DNA of 9,187 nucleotides from Spirochaetaceae bacterium (GTDB lineage Bacteria; Spirochaetota; Spirochaetia; B11-G9): the NCBI GenBank assembly GCA_030633365.1, contig DAOVSY010000099.1:1-9187 (forward strand), written 5' to 3'. Every line of letters starts with the position of its first letter. Within the stretch, counting starts at the first letter, position 1. Of the stretch, positions 1 to 7,000 are shown piece after piece. The position numbers and the translations under genes are program-made. The notes under the pieces were generated by a model. The model searched no databases. It saw nothing but the letters and a program-made list of their open reading frames with translations, and had not been told where the DNA came from.

Positions 1-27
1 ATGACTCGTTGATGGAGAATAACGTTT

Positions 28-77
28 AACAAGATGTCTTGTTGATGCAAAATATTGATATACAAGAGGTCTTGTTG
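28..77. repeat. Two copies of the palindrome ACAAGA-NN-TCTTGTTG, 33 bp apart
   Basis: The unit ACAAGA(N2)TCTTGTTG occurs at 29-44 (centre TG) and at 62-77 (centre GG). Each copy is a dyad of 6-7 bp arms around a 2-bp centre. The centres are 33 bp apart, close to three helical turns, so both would face the same side of the DNA. That geometry suits a dimeric regulator binding two operators. Because each unit is self-complementary, the two copies can also pair with each other as one long hairpin with a loop from about position 44 to 61. No gene with a clear start lies next to them inside the window, so a target is not identified. Confidence 0.6.
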
Positions 78-208
78 CCTGCACTTATCTGCTATGAAGC
101 CGTCTACTACCTTATACTCGACTTCAGCATAATTTCCTGATAGACTTCTCACGAAAAAAGAAGGTAATTTATAACGAAAAATACCAATTATTTATACAAT
201 AAAAACTC

Positions 209-237
209 AAATCACATATCAAACAGCGTCGATATCA
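209..237. repeat. Direct repeat copy 1 (29 bp)
   Basis: This copy begins AAATCACATATCAAA and ends GCGTCGATATCA. It matches the segment at 903-931 at 27 of 29 positions by eye, in the same orientation, with weaker similarity for about 7 more bases. The two copies lie 694 bp apart and enclose the small minus-strand gene at 323-775 with its promoter. The segment is intergenic and about 85 bp beyond the stop of that gene. Confidence 0.65.
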
Positions 238-322
238 TCATCATTTATTTGATGAAAATCTTTACAATATTTGTTGAAGTCTAAAAACTATAGCACGGGC
301 GTGTTCTGGCTTTTTTATGCAT

Positions 323-775
323 TTAGAGCAACCCTGATTTCTTTTTTTTCACACCCAGTTCAACATTGAGTCTTCTCTGTTCTGTATGCTCTATTGAATT
401 CCCAGAGTAAATTTCAAAAATATTATTTAAATATAAATCAGCTTTTTCAATAATTTCGGATTCTGTGACAATTTGACCTTTTTCAAGATTCATTGTATTC
501 ATGATTCTGTTGTCTATGAATTCATTAAACTTTTTCTTCATTGTAAAGTCATTTCTATGATCAATTTCATCAATACACAATCCATTTTCAATCTTAGAAC
601 AGTTCAAACAGATATCATCACAAGCAACAACTATTTCAAACTCATTTAGTGTATTTTCATATACTTTTTTTCCAATTAAGTGATATGAATGCCCATACGG
701 ATGAGGTTGCAATTCCTTTCCTGCTCCATAGTCTCTTAAAATATCAAAGAAGTGATGTATTCGTAGCTTATTCAT
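323..775 (-). CDS. Small Cys-rich protein resembling the DUF1284 family
   Basis: A 150-residue soluble protein of unproven function. The N-terminus (LRIHHFFDIL, residues 4-13) and the block around residues 50-75 (ACDDICLNC, then a fourth Cys at 67 followed by a His and RND) resemble DUF1284 proteins as I recall them: they start with an LRxHH-type motif and carry a central DDIC..C..C cluster suspected to bind metal or iron-sulfur. The candidate ligands are Cys52, Cys56, Cys59 and Cys67. The canonical Cys just after HH appears to be replaced by Phe. The ATG at 775 is preceded by GGAGG five bases upstream, a strong ribosome binding site, and by a good promoter. The C-terminus is a Lys-rich tail (KKKKSGLL) encoded partly by an 8-base homopolymer at 342-349, a place where slippage would alter the tail. 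The gene stands alone between two direct repeats. Confidence 0.7.
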   Translation of the reverse strand: MNKLRIHHFFDILRDYGAGKELQPHPYGHSYHLIGKKVYENTLNEFEIVVACDDICLNCSKIENGLCIDEIDHRNDFTMKKKFNEFIDNRIMNTMNLEKGQIVTESEIIEKADLYLNNIFEIYSGNSIEHTEQRRLNVELGVKKKKSGLL

Positions 776-837
776 TTATTCCTCCGTTTCATCAATTATA
801 GAATGATTAATTCAAATAGGTATCTTTCCTATAGAAT

Positions 838-866
838 ATTATAGTGGCTCTCTTAGAAGATTTAAA
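838..866 (-). promoter_or_regulatory. Promoter for the DUF1284-like gene
   Basis: On the minus strand, TTTAAA (866-861) is followed after exactly 17 bp by a perfect TATAAT (843-838). Transcription would start near 831, giving a leader of about 55 nt. A short hairpin, ATAGG/CCTAT (817-833), lies just inside the leader, and the GGAGG ribosome binding site follows at 785-781. The -35 box matches the consensus at 4 of 6 bases. Confidence 0.5.
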
Positions 867-902
867 CAGCAATTAGATAGAGAAACAACCTTCTGAAAAC
901 GA

Positions 903-931
903 AAATCACATATCAAAAGGCGTCGATATCA
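903..931. repeat. Direct repeat copy 2 (29 bp)
   Basis: Second copy of the repeat described at 209-237, in the same orientation with two mismatches near the middle. It lies upstream of the promoter of the minus-strand gene at 323-775, between that gene and the terminator of the tRNA. Both copies contain the palindrome GATATC next to GCGTC. Confidence 0.65.
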
Positions 932-945
932 GCGTCAGTACTAAA

Positions 946-1006
946 TTTTGCCAAAATGGGACATTTGCAAAAATAGCTTAATCTCTTACCCCGAAAGGGT
1001 TTAAGC
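946..1006. repeat. Two tandem inverted repeats downstream of the tRNA terminator
   Basis: The first hairpin pairs TTTTGC+AAATG (946-951, 954-958) with CATTT+GCAAAA (962-972), leaving a two-base bulge and a GGA loop. The second pairs GCTTAA (976-981) with TTAAGC (1001-1006) and encloses a CCC/GGG inner stem (989-991, 997-999). They lie directly beyond the tRNA terminator on the minus strand. They could be RNA processing or back-up termination structures, or a relic of a mobile element. No function is shown. Confidence 0.4.
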
Positions 1007-1008
1007 AT

Positions 1009-1035
1009 AAAAAAAGCACCTCAAAAGAGGTGCTT
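1009..1035 (-). terminator. Rho-independent terminator of the tRNA gene
   Basis: On the minus strand a perfect 9-bp stem, AAGCACCTC/GAGGTGCTT (1035-1027 with 1022-1014) and a TTTT loop, is followed directly by a run of seven T (1015-1009, which overlaps the stem base). It begins four bases after the tRNA discriminator base and should end that transcript cleanly. The plus strand lacks a T-run on its exit side, so termination is one-directional. Confidence 0.85.
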
Positions 1036-1038
1036 AAA

Positions 1039-1112
1039 TGGGTCCACAAGGACTTGAACCTTGGACAACCTGATTATGAGTCAGGGACTCTAACCAACTG
1101 AGCTATAGACCC
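1039..1112 (-). tRNA. tRNA with anticodon CAU (elongator Met or Ile2)
   Basis: A complete 74-nt cloverleaf folds on the minus strand: acceptor GGGTCTA/TGGACCC (one G-T pair), D arm GCTC/GAGT with a GTTGGTT-type loop, anticodon stem CCTGA/TCAGG around loop CTCATAA, five-base variable loop, and T arm CAAGG-TTCAAGT-CCTTG. The discriminator is A, and the 3' CCA is not encoded, so it must be added by the CCA-adding enzyme. It is not initiator tRNA: position 1 pairs normally with 72, and the anticodon stem lacks the three G-C pairs. CAU may be read as Met or, if C34 is converted to lysidine by TilS, as Ile (AUA). The TATAGCTCAGTTGGTTAGAG 5' half is common in isoleucine tRNAs, but I cannot decide between the two. 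Confidence 0.9.
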
Positions 1113-1217
1113 GCATTTATGTGTATTTATAAGTTGAACTAGGTGCCACATAAAATGCCTGTAACCAGTCTGATGCAAAAGTAATAAGATAAGCTAACGA
1201 CCAGAACAAGTTCGATA

Positions 1218-1246
1218 TTTGTACCAAAAAAATTGTTTTGTGTCAA
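1218..1246 (-). promoter_or_regulatory. Candidate promoter for the tRNA gene
   Basis: On the minus strand a perfect TTGACA (1246-1241) is followed after 17 bp by TACAAA (1223-1218, 4 of 6 to consensus). Transcription would start near 1211, about 100 nt before the mature tRNA. A closer alternative is TATAAA at 1131-1126, only 14 bp from the tRNA but with a poor -35. The -35 box here overlaps the hairpin that appears to terminate the upstream operon. Confidence 0.4.
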
Positions 1247-1250
1247 CAAT
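1226..1250 (-). terminator. Weak intrinsic terminator of the rlpA operon
   Basis: On the minus strand ATTGTT (1250-1245) and AACAAT (1237-1232) form a stem around a 7-base loop, extendable by a G-T and an A-T pair. It is followed by seven T (1232-1226, which overlaps the stem base). It begins directly at the stop codon of the PAP2-like gene. The stem is AT-rich, so readthrough into the tRNA is plausible. Confidence 0.5.
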
Positions 1251-2099
1251 CTACAGCTGGGGTAATTCGTGGTATTTTAACAGAAAATTTATTAGTATTT
1301 CTTTGTTAGAACCAGATTTTGATAATTCCTGAAAATCTGTATAGAGTTCTGTTATGTATGAAGCAATATCTTCAAATCTGTTTATAGTTTCTATATTTAT
1401 CTTTTTCAGGTTTTCAATAAGATTGAGTGCATATTCATCATTGAATTCATGGCATTCTTCCGAGAGGGCAAATAATCCGGCTGGAATGCAGTTAATGCTG
1501 TGCTGCTTCATATATAAAATACTGTTTGTTATAAGGATAGCTTGATTTGCCAGATATTCCAATTCTGCTTCGTAGCCCCTGGTACTACCTGTAAGTTTTT
1601 TTATTATTGTACCCATTCTTAGATGATTGAAGCATACAACCATAACATGAAGACTGGGTATACAGTGAAGGTGAGGATCCACCCAGTGGAGTAATTTTAG
1701 TTTAATGTTTCTGCCGGAATAAGGTCTGGTTGTAGTTGATTGGCATTTGTTGGAAACTTCGAATCCATTATCATAGAGTTTTGCGATAGAACTTATAAAT
1801 TGCCCAATATGGGGAAGAGATTTGGATCCAAATTCCCGATATAAAAAATAGATGGATTTAATCCATAGTGGAGAAAAGCTCATATAAGTTTTAATATAAT
1901 CAGATGAAAAAGGGATTAACTTATCCAGTTCATGATCTACGTTAACAACTTGTCGTTTTTTAATTCTCATTCTTTTCTGATACTGTGGAATAAAGAATTT
2001 AGTAGCTAGAGTCCCAAAGAATTTTAAGCTGGTTTTTCTTGTTTCTTTTTTTGATAGAAACAGTAAAACTGCTTTACAAACACTAAGATTTTCAATCAT
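1251..2099 (-). CDS. PAP2/haloperoxidase-like protein without clear membrane helices
   Basis: I do not recognise a named family. From the ATG at 2099 it is 282 residues, mostly helical, with no evident signal peptide or long hydrophobic segment. Three blocks match the PAP2 acid phosphatase/vanadium haloperoxidase signature in order: KX6RP (Lys118 to Pro126), PSLH (148-151, in HCIPSLHVMVV), and S-x6-H (Ser193, His200) followed by an AG pair, as in KQHYxxDxIAG of PAP2 proteins. The Arg of block three is Ile194, and the Asp four residues after the His is Cys204, so activity is uncertain. The open frame extends to an ATG at 2252, but that overlaps the radical SAM gene by 116 bp. A TTG at 2135, one base after that gene's stop and behind AAAGG, is the main alternative. 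ATG 2099 has GGAAGG. It is last in the operon and presumably works with the radical SAM enzyme. Confidence 0.6.
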   Translation of the reverse strand: MIENLSVCKAVLLFLSKKETRKTSLKFFGTLATKFFIPQYQKRMRIKKRQVVNVDHELDKLIPFSSDYIKTYMSFSPLWIKSIYFLYREFGSKSLPHIGQFISSIAKLYDNGFEVSNKCQSTTTRPYSGRNIKLKLLHWVDPHLHCIPSLHVMVVCFNHLRMGTIIKKLTGSTRGYEAELEYLANQAILITNSILYMKQHSINCIPAGLFALSEECHEFNDEYALNLIENLKKINIETINRFEDIASYITELYTDFQELSKSGSNKEILINFLLKYHELPQL

Positions 2100-2136
2100 A
2101 TTACCTTCCGGAACTTCCCCGGAGTTTTTAATCAAG

Positions 2137-3327
2137 TTAATAACCTTTAATTTTATGCCCAAAAAGCATATTCTGGTAGCATCTGACACATCCCGGGAAT
2201 AAGCCGTGTTCAGTGTTTTTAAGTGTATTTCTGAATTTGACAGATCTTTCATTGTTTAAAATATTGAATAGTTTATCATCTTTAATATTTCCAAGAATAT
2301 ATTCCGGATAATCTGCACAAAAATGGACATCCCCATTGTAATCTATATTGCACTGTGACCATGGGACAGTACATTTATCTCTTACAATAACATCCAGATT
2401 TGAATAATATTCACCTATTTTCTCCGGCTTTATAGTAGGAACTGTTATAATAGGGTACCCGGGTTTCAGAGAATGTATTTTTTTTAGAATTTTCGAAAAC
2501 TCATTACCATCTATGCCCTCGTTATAGCCAGTATTGTATGCCTCCAGGCAGTATGTATTCGTATCCAGATTATCTTTCATAAACTGAGTATGTTCTTTTA
2601 CAATGTCATTATTGGAATACGTTCCCAGATTGATAAAGTGCCAGGACAAATCAAAATCCTTTACTGCTTCTACAAGTTTATCCAGGTGCATATAGTTAAG
2701 GTTGCTTACTGTTGTAACTATTCCCATATGGGGTAGTGTACTTTTTTGCAATTTTTTTTGTCTGTTTATTTCTTTGAATCCATCAATAACTCTCTTATAG
2801 GATCCTTTTCCTCTTATTTCATCATTTACATCTTCAAATCCATCAAGGGAAACAAACAGGGCATGCCATTTATCCCTGACAATCCTTTCTGCCTCTTTTT
2901 TTAAAAAGGTTCCGTTAGTATTAACGCTTAGTAAACATTTTTTATTAACTATATATTCTGACAGATCCATGAAATAGGGATATAGAAATGGCTCTCCGCC
3001 CCACATATAGAATATAGGTCTGTCCGGGGCAATTTCATCAACAAGTTTTTTGTAAGTTTCCAGGGGAACAATATTTTTTGCTTCCTCTTTTGCGTATTCC
3101 CCCTTTAGAACCCCCTTATCTCCTCTCTGGCCGCACATGACGCATTTTAGGTTACATAAGGGTGTGATTCTGAAATATATGAGGCTCAGTTTTTTTGAAA
3201 ATCCACGATACAATTTTCGGTCAATCATATCAGTCTTCAAACTGTTTACAAAAGTTTTAGCTACCTTATATGACATAACTGGATTTTGAAAAACTAGTTT
3301 TGGAACTATAGAGAAATTTTTATTCAA
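2137..3327 (-). CDS. Radical SAM protein with C-terminal SPASM-like cysteines
   Basis: A 396-residue cytosolic enzyme expected to cleave S-adenosylmethionine reductively to a 5'-deoxyadenosyl radical. The [4Fe-4S] motif CNLKCVMC uses Cys58, Cys62 and Cys65. It is followed by WGGEPFL (109-115, SAM amino group contact), NTNGT (136-140) and SLDG (160-163), the usual strand motifs of the partial TIM barrel. The C-terminal part has Cys319, Cys326, Cys337, Cys380 and Cys383, including CNIDYNGDVHFC, typical of a SPASM or twitch extension that binds auxiliary Fe-S clusters. Such enzymes modify peptides, proteins or small molecules. No precursor peptide gene is seen nearby. The start is TTG at 3327, 11 bp after the rlpA stop, with GAGGG just upstream; the next in-frame ATG is residue 18 and is a weaker choice. 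Substrate unknown; the partner is likely the PAP2-like protein. Confidence 0.88.
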   Translation of the reverse strand: MNKNFSIVPKLVFQNPVMSYKVAKTFVNSLKTDMIDRKLYRGFSKKLSLIYFRITPLCNLKCVMCGQRGDKGVLKGEYAKEEAKNIVPLETYKKLVDEIAPDRPIFYMWGGEPFLYPYFMDLSEYIVNKKCLLSVNTNGTFLKKEAERIVRDKWHALFVSLDGFEDVNDEIRGKGSYKRVIDGFKEINRQKKLQKSTLPHMGIVTTVSNLNYMHLDKLVEAVKDFDLSWHFINLGTYSNNDIVKEHTQFMKDNLDTNTYCLEAYNTGYNEGIDGNEFSKILKKIHSLKPGYPIITVPTIKPEKIGEYYSNLDVIVRDKCTVPWSQCNIDYNGDVHFCADYPEYILGNIKDDKLFNILNNERSVKFRNTLKNTEHGLFPGCVRCYQNMLFGHKIKGY

Positions 3328-3338
3328 GGTTCCCTCAT

Positions 3339-3968
3339 TTAAGGTTTCCGCAAAAGGATTCCTGGAAAACCTAAATCTTTTAATCTGATTTTTACAGATT
3401 CAATATCTTTATTAGATATATCCTTAAGAAGTATACGGATATATCCATTAGATGTTAACTCCCTATAGGTGATAAAATCACTATCATATAATATTTTTTC
3501 AACCTTTTCAGCATTTTCACTCTTAGAGAAGGATGCTATCTGTATTATCCAATTATGCTGCATTAAACCGGTTTCTATATTATGATCTTTGTTTTCTGCT
3601 AATTCAGAAGGATCTTCAATTATTCTTACTTCTACTTTTGCCACACCTGTACCAACCATATCCAGTTTACTGGCAGCAGCTCTTGAAAGATCAATTATAC
3701 GTCCTTCAATGAATGGCCCTCTGTCATTGATTCTTACATGAACAGTTTTATTATTTTCAAGATTTTTTACTTCAACTATAGTGTTAAAGGGTAGGGTTTT
3801 ATGAGCAGCAGTCAGCATATTTGTGTCGAATTTTTCTCCATTTGCTGTCTGTCTTCCCTGAAACTTCCCTCCATACCAGGAAGCTTCTCCATGTTCCAGA
3901 CTGCTAATGGGGCTTTGAATGATTATGAAAAAAATAATTAGATAATATAATTGTTTGTACATACCCAT
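3339..3968 (-). CDS. rlpA: RlpA-like septal/envelope protein (DPBB + SPOR)
   Basis: A 209-residue exported protein. Residues 1-24 form a signal peptide with a hydrophobic core (YYLIIFFIII). Residues 26-116 are the RlpA double-psi beta-barrel, with GEASWYGGKFQGRQTANGE at 27-45, AAHKTLPFNT at 54-63 and VRINDRGPF at 78-86, including the conserved Asp and Arg. Residues 137-207 are a SPOR domain, which in the family binds denuded peptidoglycan at the septum. Some RlpA proteins are lytic transglycosylases acting on denuded glycan; catalytic activity here is inferred. The protein has no cysteine, so it is not a lipoprotein, unlike enterobacterial RlpA. An in-frame TAG abuts the ATG at 3968, so only this ATG or the one two codons later can be used; neither has a clear Shine-Dalgarno sequence. 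First gene of a three-gene operon. Confidence 0.9.
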   Translation of the reverse strand: MGMYKQLYYLIIFFIIIQSPISSLEHGEASWYGGKFQGRQTANGEKFDTNMLTAAHKTLPFNTIVEVKNLENNKTVHVRINDRGPFIEGRIIDLSRAAASKLDMVGTGVAKVEVRIIEDPSELAENKDHNIETGLMQHNWIIQIASFSKSENAEKVEKILYDSDFITYRELTSNGYIRILLKDISNKDIESVKIRLKDLGFPGILLRKP

Positions 3969-4093
3969 CTATCGGCTGTAGGTTTTTATTCATTGAGATA
4001 CAATTCTTTTTTTCCTTTATTATATTTAAATTTTCATAATAAATTGTTATATTTACTGGAAATAAGCAGTTTGCTGAATAAAAGGTATCGATT
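3969..4093. promoter_or_regulatory. Divergent control region between rlpA operon and kinase gene
   Basis: This 125-bp AT-rich stretch must drive both directions. On the minus strand a perfect TATAAT (4024-4019) would start the rlpA transcript near 4012, but only a poor -35 (ACAATT at 4047-4042) precedes it. On the plus strand TTTAAA (4025-4030) and TATATT (4048-4053) are spaced by 17 bp and would start the kinase transcript near 4060. The two promoters overlap, so polymerase binding in one direction may hinder the other. AAAGG (4081-4085) is the ribosome binding site of the kinase gene. Confidence 0.4.
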
Positions 4094-7000
4094 TTGCGAT
4101 TAAACTTATATATTAAGATATTACTGGTATTTGTGGTAACGGGTATTATTGTAATATCATTTTCCTCTATGTCTTTATCTCGTAGGTTAAGTGAAAAAAC
4201 CTTCACAATTCTTTCTGAACAATATCAGGCTCAATTAAATCATCTTGATTTTGCTATTTCTAACTTTATTGAAAATATAAATATGGATCTTACCCATATT
4301 GTATTAAATGATATTGTCAGAATCCGGGAAGATGTTAATTTTACAAACTATTTAATTTATAATAAGAATTCCTTTAAATACAGTAATGATCCAGGTGAGA
4401 AAAAAATAATTGAAGTGTTTAACCTCTTTGCAGAAACACATCCTTATGCAAATTCCATTTATATGGGAAGAGAGAACGGGAGTTTTATTGGATCAGGAAT
4501 GCTTGAAAATATAGAACAGTTTGATCCAAGAGAAAGTGTCTGGTACAACAGAGGCAGGCAGTCCAGATTTACTGTTTCAATGACAGAATCACAAGTTTCA
4601 GAGATTACAGGAAACAAAGTAGTAATATTTGTTAAGCCCCTTATGGACTCTTCCGGTATATTCTATGGAGTAGTAGCTATGGAAGTATCTTTAGATGAAA
4701 TAACAAAATATCTATCTACAATTACTCCAGGTGAGGATGGGTATATTAGTATTATAGATTCCAAGGGAGTTTCCCTGGTGTCTACAGGTGAACAGATTGA
4801 AAAAACAAATCTTCAATATATGGAATTACACCAGGAGTTTATTAAGAAAACTTCTCATTCAGAGTTATATCTTGGTAAAGATTCTTCCCTTGATCATAAA
4901 TATATATTTTCCAAAATATCAGTAATAAGCGGGTGGACTATTTCGGTGGTAATTCCCATTTTAACAGTCCAGACAATAGTTGATAATATGGTCATGGATA
5001 ATATAAAAATCCTTTTAGCAGCTTTATTTACTTTAATTTTAATTGCACTTCTTGGTGTAAGAATTCTTATTACAACACCATTAATATCTCTGACAAAAAA
5101 GGTACAGCATATTACAGATACAGGAGATCTTGACAGTAGTATTATTATAAAAAGAAATGATGAGTTTGGTCTCCTTTCCAGATCTTTCAACACTATGATA
5201 ATTTCTATAAAAGAGGTAAATATTTCTCTTTCAGAGTCTAAGGTTGAATTACAGGAGCATAAAGATAATCTTGAGAATCTGGTAATTGAACGAACAATGG
5301 AATTATCAAAACTTAGTGAGGCCATAAAGCATAGTGCTTCAGCTATTCTCATTACCGATTCTGATGGTATTGTTGAATATGTTAATCCTGGATTTACTGA
5401 AATAACGGGTTATTCAGAAAAAGAAATAATTGGTAAAAATCCAATTATATTACAATTCAGGGGGATGAAACCTAAATCCTTCTATTCAAAAATATGGGAT
5501 ACAATCCTTTCCGGTCAGACCTGGATTGGAGAATTTCCCAATAAAATGAAAGATGGAACTCTCTACTGGAACAGAGCTTCTATTTCTCCTGTTTTTGATG
5601 ATAATGGGACAATAATTAACTATGTTGGTGTCCAGGAAGATATTACAGAACAAAAATTATTGGAAAGTGAGTTGGACAAAGCCCGGATCGCAGCAGAAGA
5701 TGCCAGCAAAGCTAAGAGTGAATTCCTTGCAAATATGAGTCACGAAATTAGAACACCTATGAACGCAGTTATAGGATTGACCCACCTTGCTCTTCAAACT
5801 GAACTGACTGTAAAGCAGAGTGATTATATAGAGAAGATTAAAATATCCGCTGGGGCATTACTTAGAATAATAAATGATATACTGGATTTTTCAAAAATAG
5901 AAGCTGGTAAACTTTCCATAGAAGAAGCAGGTTTTGACCTGGATGATGTATTAAGAGATGTTTCATTACTTATTTTAACAAAAACTACAGAATATAAACT
6001 TGAATATTTAATTTCAAAGAAAACAGATATTCCTGTCAAATTGATTGGAGATGCTGTTCGTCTGGGACAGGTAATTACCAACTTGTGCAGTAATGCAGTA
6101 AAATTTACAAAGGAAGGGGAGATTGTACTTAAGGTAGAAGTAGAAGAAGATCTTCAGGACTTTGTAGTACTACGATTTTCTGTTAAGGATTCCGGAATTG
6201 GGATGAGTAAAAAGCAGAGCTCTTTATTATTTAAACCTTTTACCCAGGGGGACAGTTCTACAACAAGGAAATATGGTGGCACAGGACTGGGCCTTTCCAT
6301 ATCAAAACAACTGGTAAATATGATGGGTGGTGAAATAAGTGTTAAAAGTACAGAGGGTCAAGGCAGTATCTTCAGCTTCACAGCAAAGTTTGGAATAAAT
6401 AAAGAAGAAAAAAAATCTGTTTTTGAATATCCTGTTGATGTTAATAATTTAAGGGTTTTAATTGTTGATGATAATAAAACATCCCTCGAAATACTTCAGG
6501 AATATCTTGAGGCTATGTCATTCAGGGTTACTACTGCAGATAGTGGCCCGGAAGGTCTAAATGAGTTCAATACCGCAAAAGAAACACAGCCCTATGATAT
6601 AGTAATCGTAGACTGGTTTATGCCGGAAATGAGTGGTATAGAAACAGCTGAAATACTAAAATCAGAAAATAAAGATAAGTCCTCTCCAGTAGTAATAATG
6701 GTAACTGCCTATGGATCAGAGGAAGGATTGAAAGAAAATGAGAAAGCATTTTTTGATGGGTTCCTGGTTAAACCTGTAACTCAATCAACTCTATTTGATT
6801 CTATTATGATTGCTCTTGGGAAGGCTCCTGTTTTTAATAAAAAAATACCAAATAGTAAAGATCTATTAAGTAATAGTTATAGTGCCCTAAAGGGGAGAAG
6901 GGTCTTATTAGTTGAAGATAATGAAATTAATCAGCAGGTTGCCAAAGAATTACTGGAGAAGATCGGTTTAATTGTAGAGTTAGCCTGGAATGGGAAAGAG

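Larger units (their letters stand above)
1..322. other. Intergenic region without a supportable gene
   Basis: No reading frame here has both a credible start and protein-like composition. The stretch contains a pair of matching palindromes (28-44 and 62-77), one copy of a 29-bp direct repeat (209-237), and a small TCATC/GATGA hairpin (238-255) immediately after that repeat. No convincing intrinsic terminator follows the minus-strand gene that ends at 323. The region may be the downstream end of a mobile or cassette-like segment, but no integrase or transposase is visible within the window. Confidence 0.6.

Noticed and set aside
28..77. CRISPR array
   Set aside because: Only two 16-bp palindromic units and a 17-bp spacer, with no cas genes; repeats and spacer are too short and too few.
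24..300. Integron attC site next to the repeat-flanked gene
   Set aside because: GTTTAAC at 24-30 fits an attC core half-site, but I could not find a correctly spaced partner core or the paired stem, and no integrase is present.
251..322. Terminator for the gene ending at 323
   Set aside because: CACGCCCGTG at about 294-303 is a dyad with only a two-base centre and is not followed by a T-run directly on the minus strand; not a convincing terminator.
946..973. Insertion sequence terminus (AATGGGACATTT-like inverted repeat)
   Set aside because: The hairpin resembles the kind of sequence seen at IS ends, but there is no transposase, no second terminus and no target duplication that I can see.
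1354..1545. 63-codon open frame on the plus strand
   Set aside because: It is opposite the PAP2-like gene, has no ribosome binding site and shows no family-like features; a shadow frame.
3904..4206. 100-codon open frame on the minus strand across the divergent promoter region
   Set aside because: It overlaps the starts of both rlpA and the kinase gene in another frame and has low-complexity AT-driven composition. The kinase and rlpA frames are supported by clear domains.
4894..6081. Minus-strand open frames at 4894-5352 and 5824-6081
   Set aside because: Both are antisense to the kinase HAMP/PAS and HisKA/ATPase regions and show no protein family signal.
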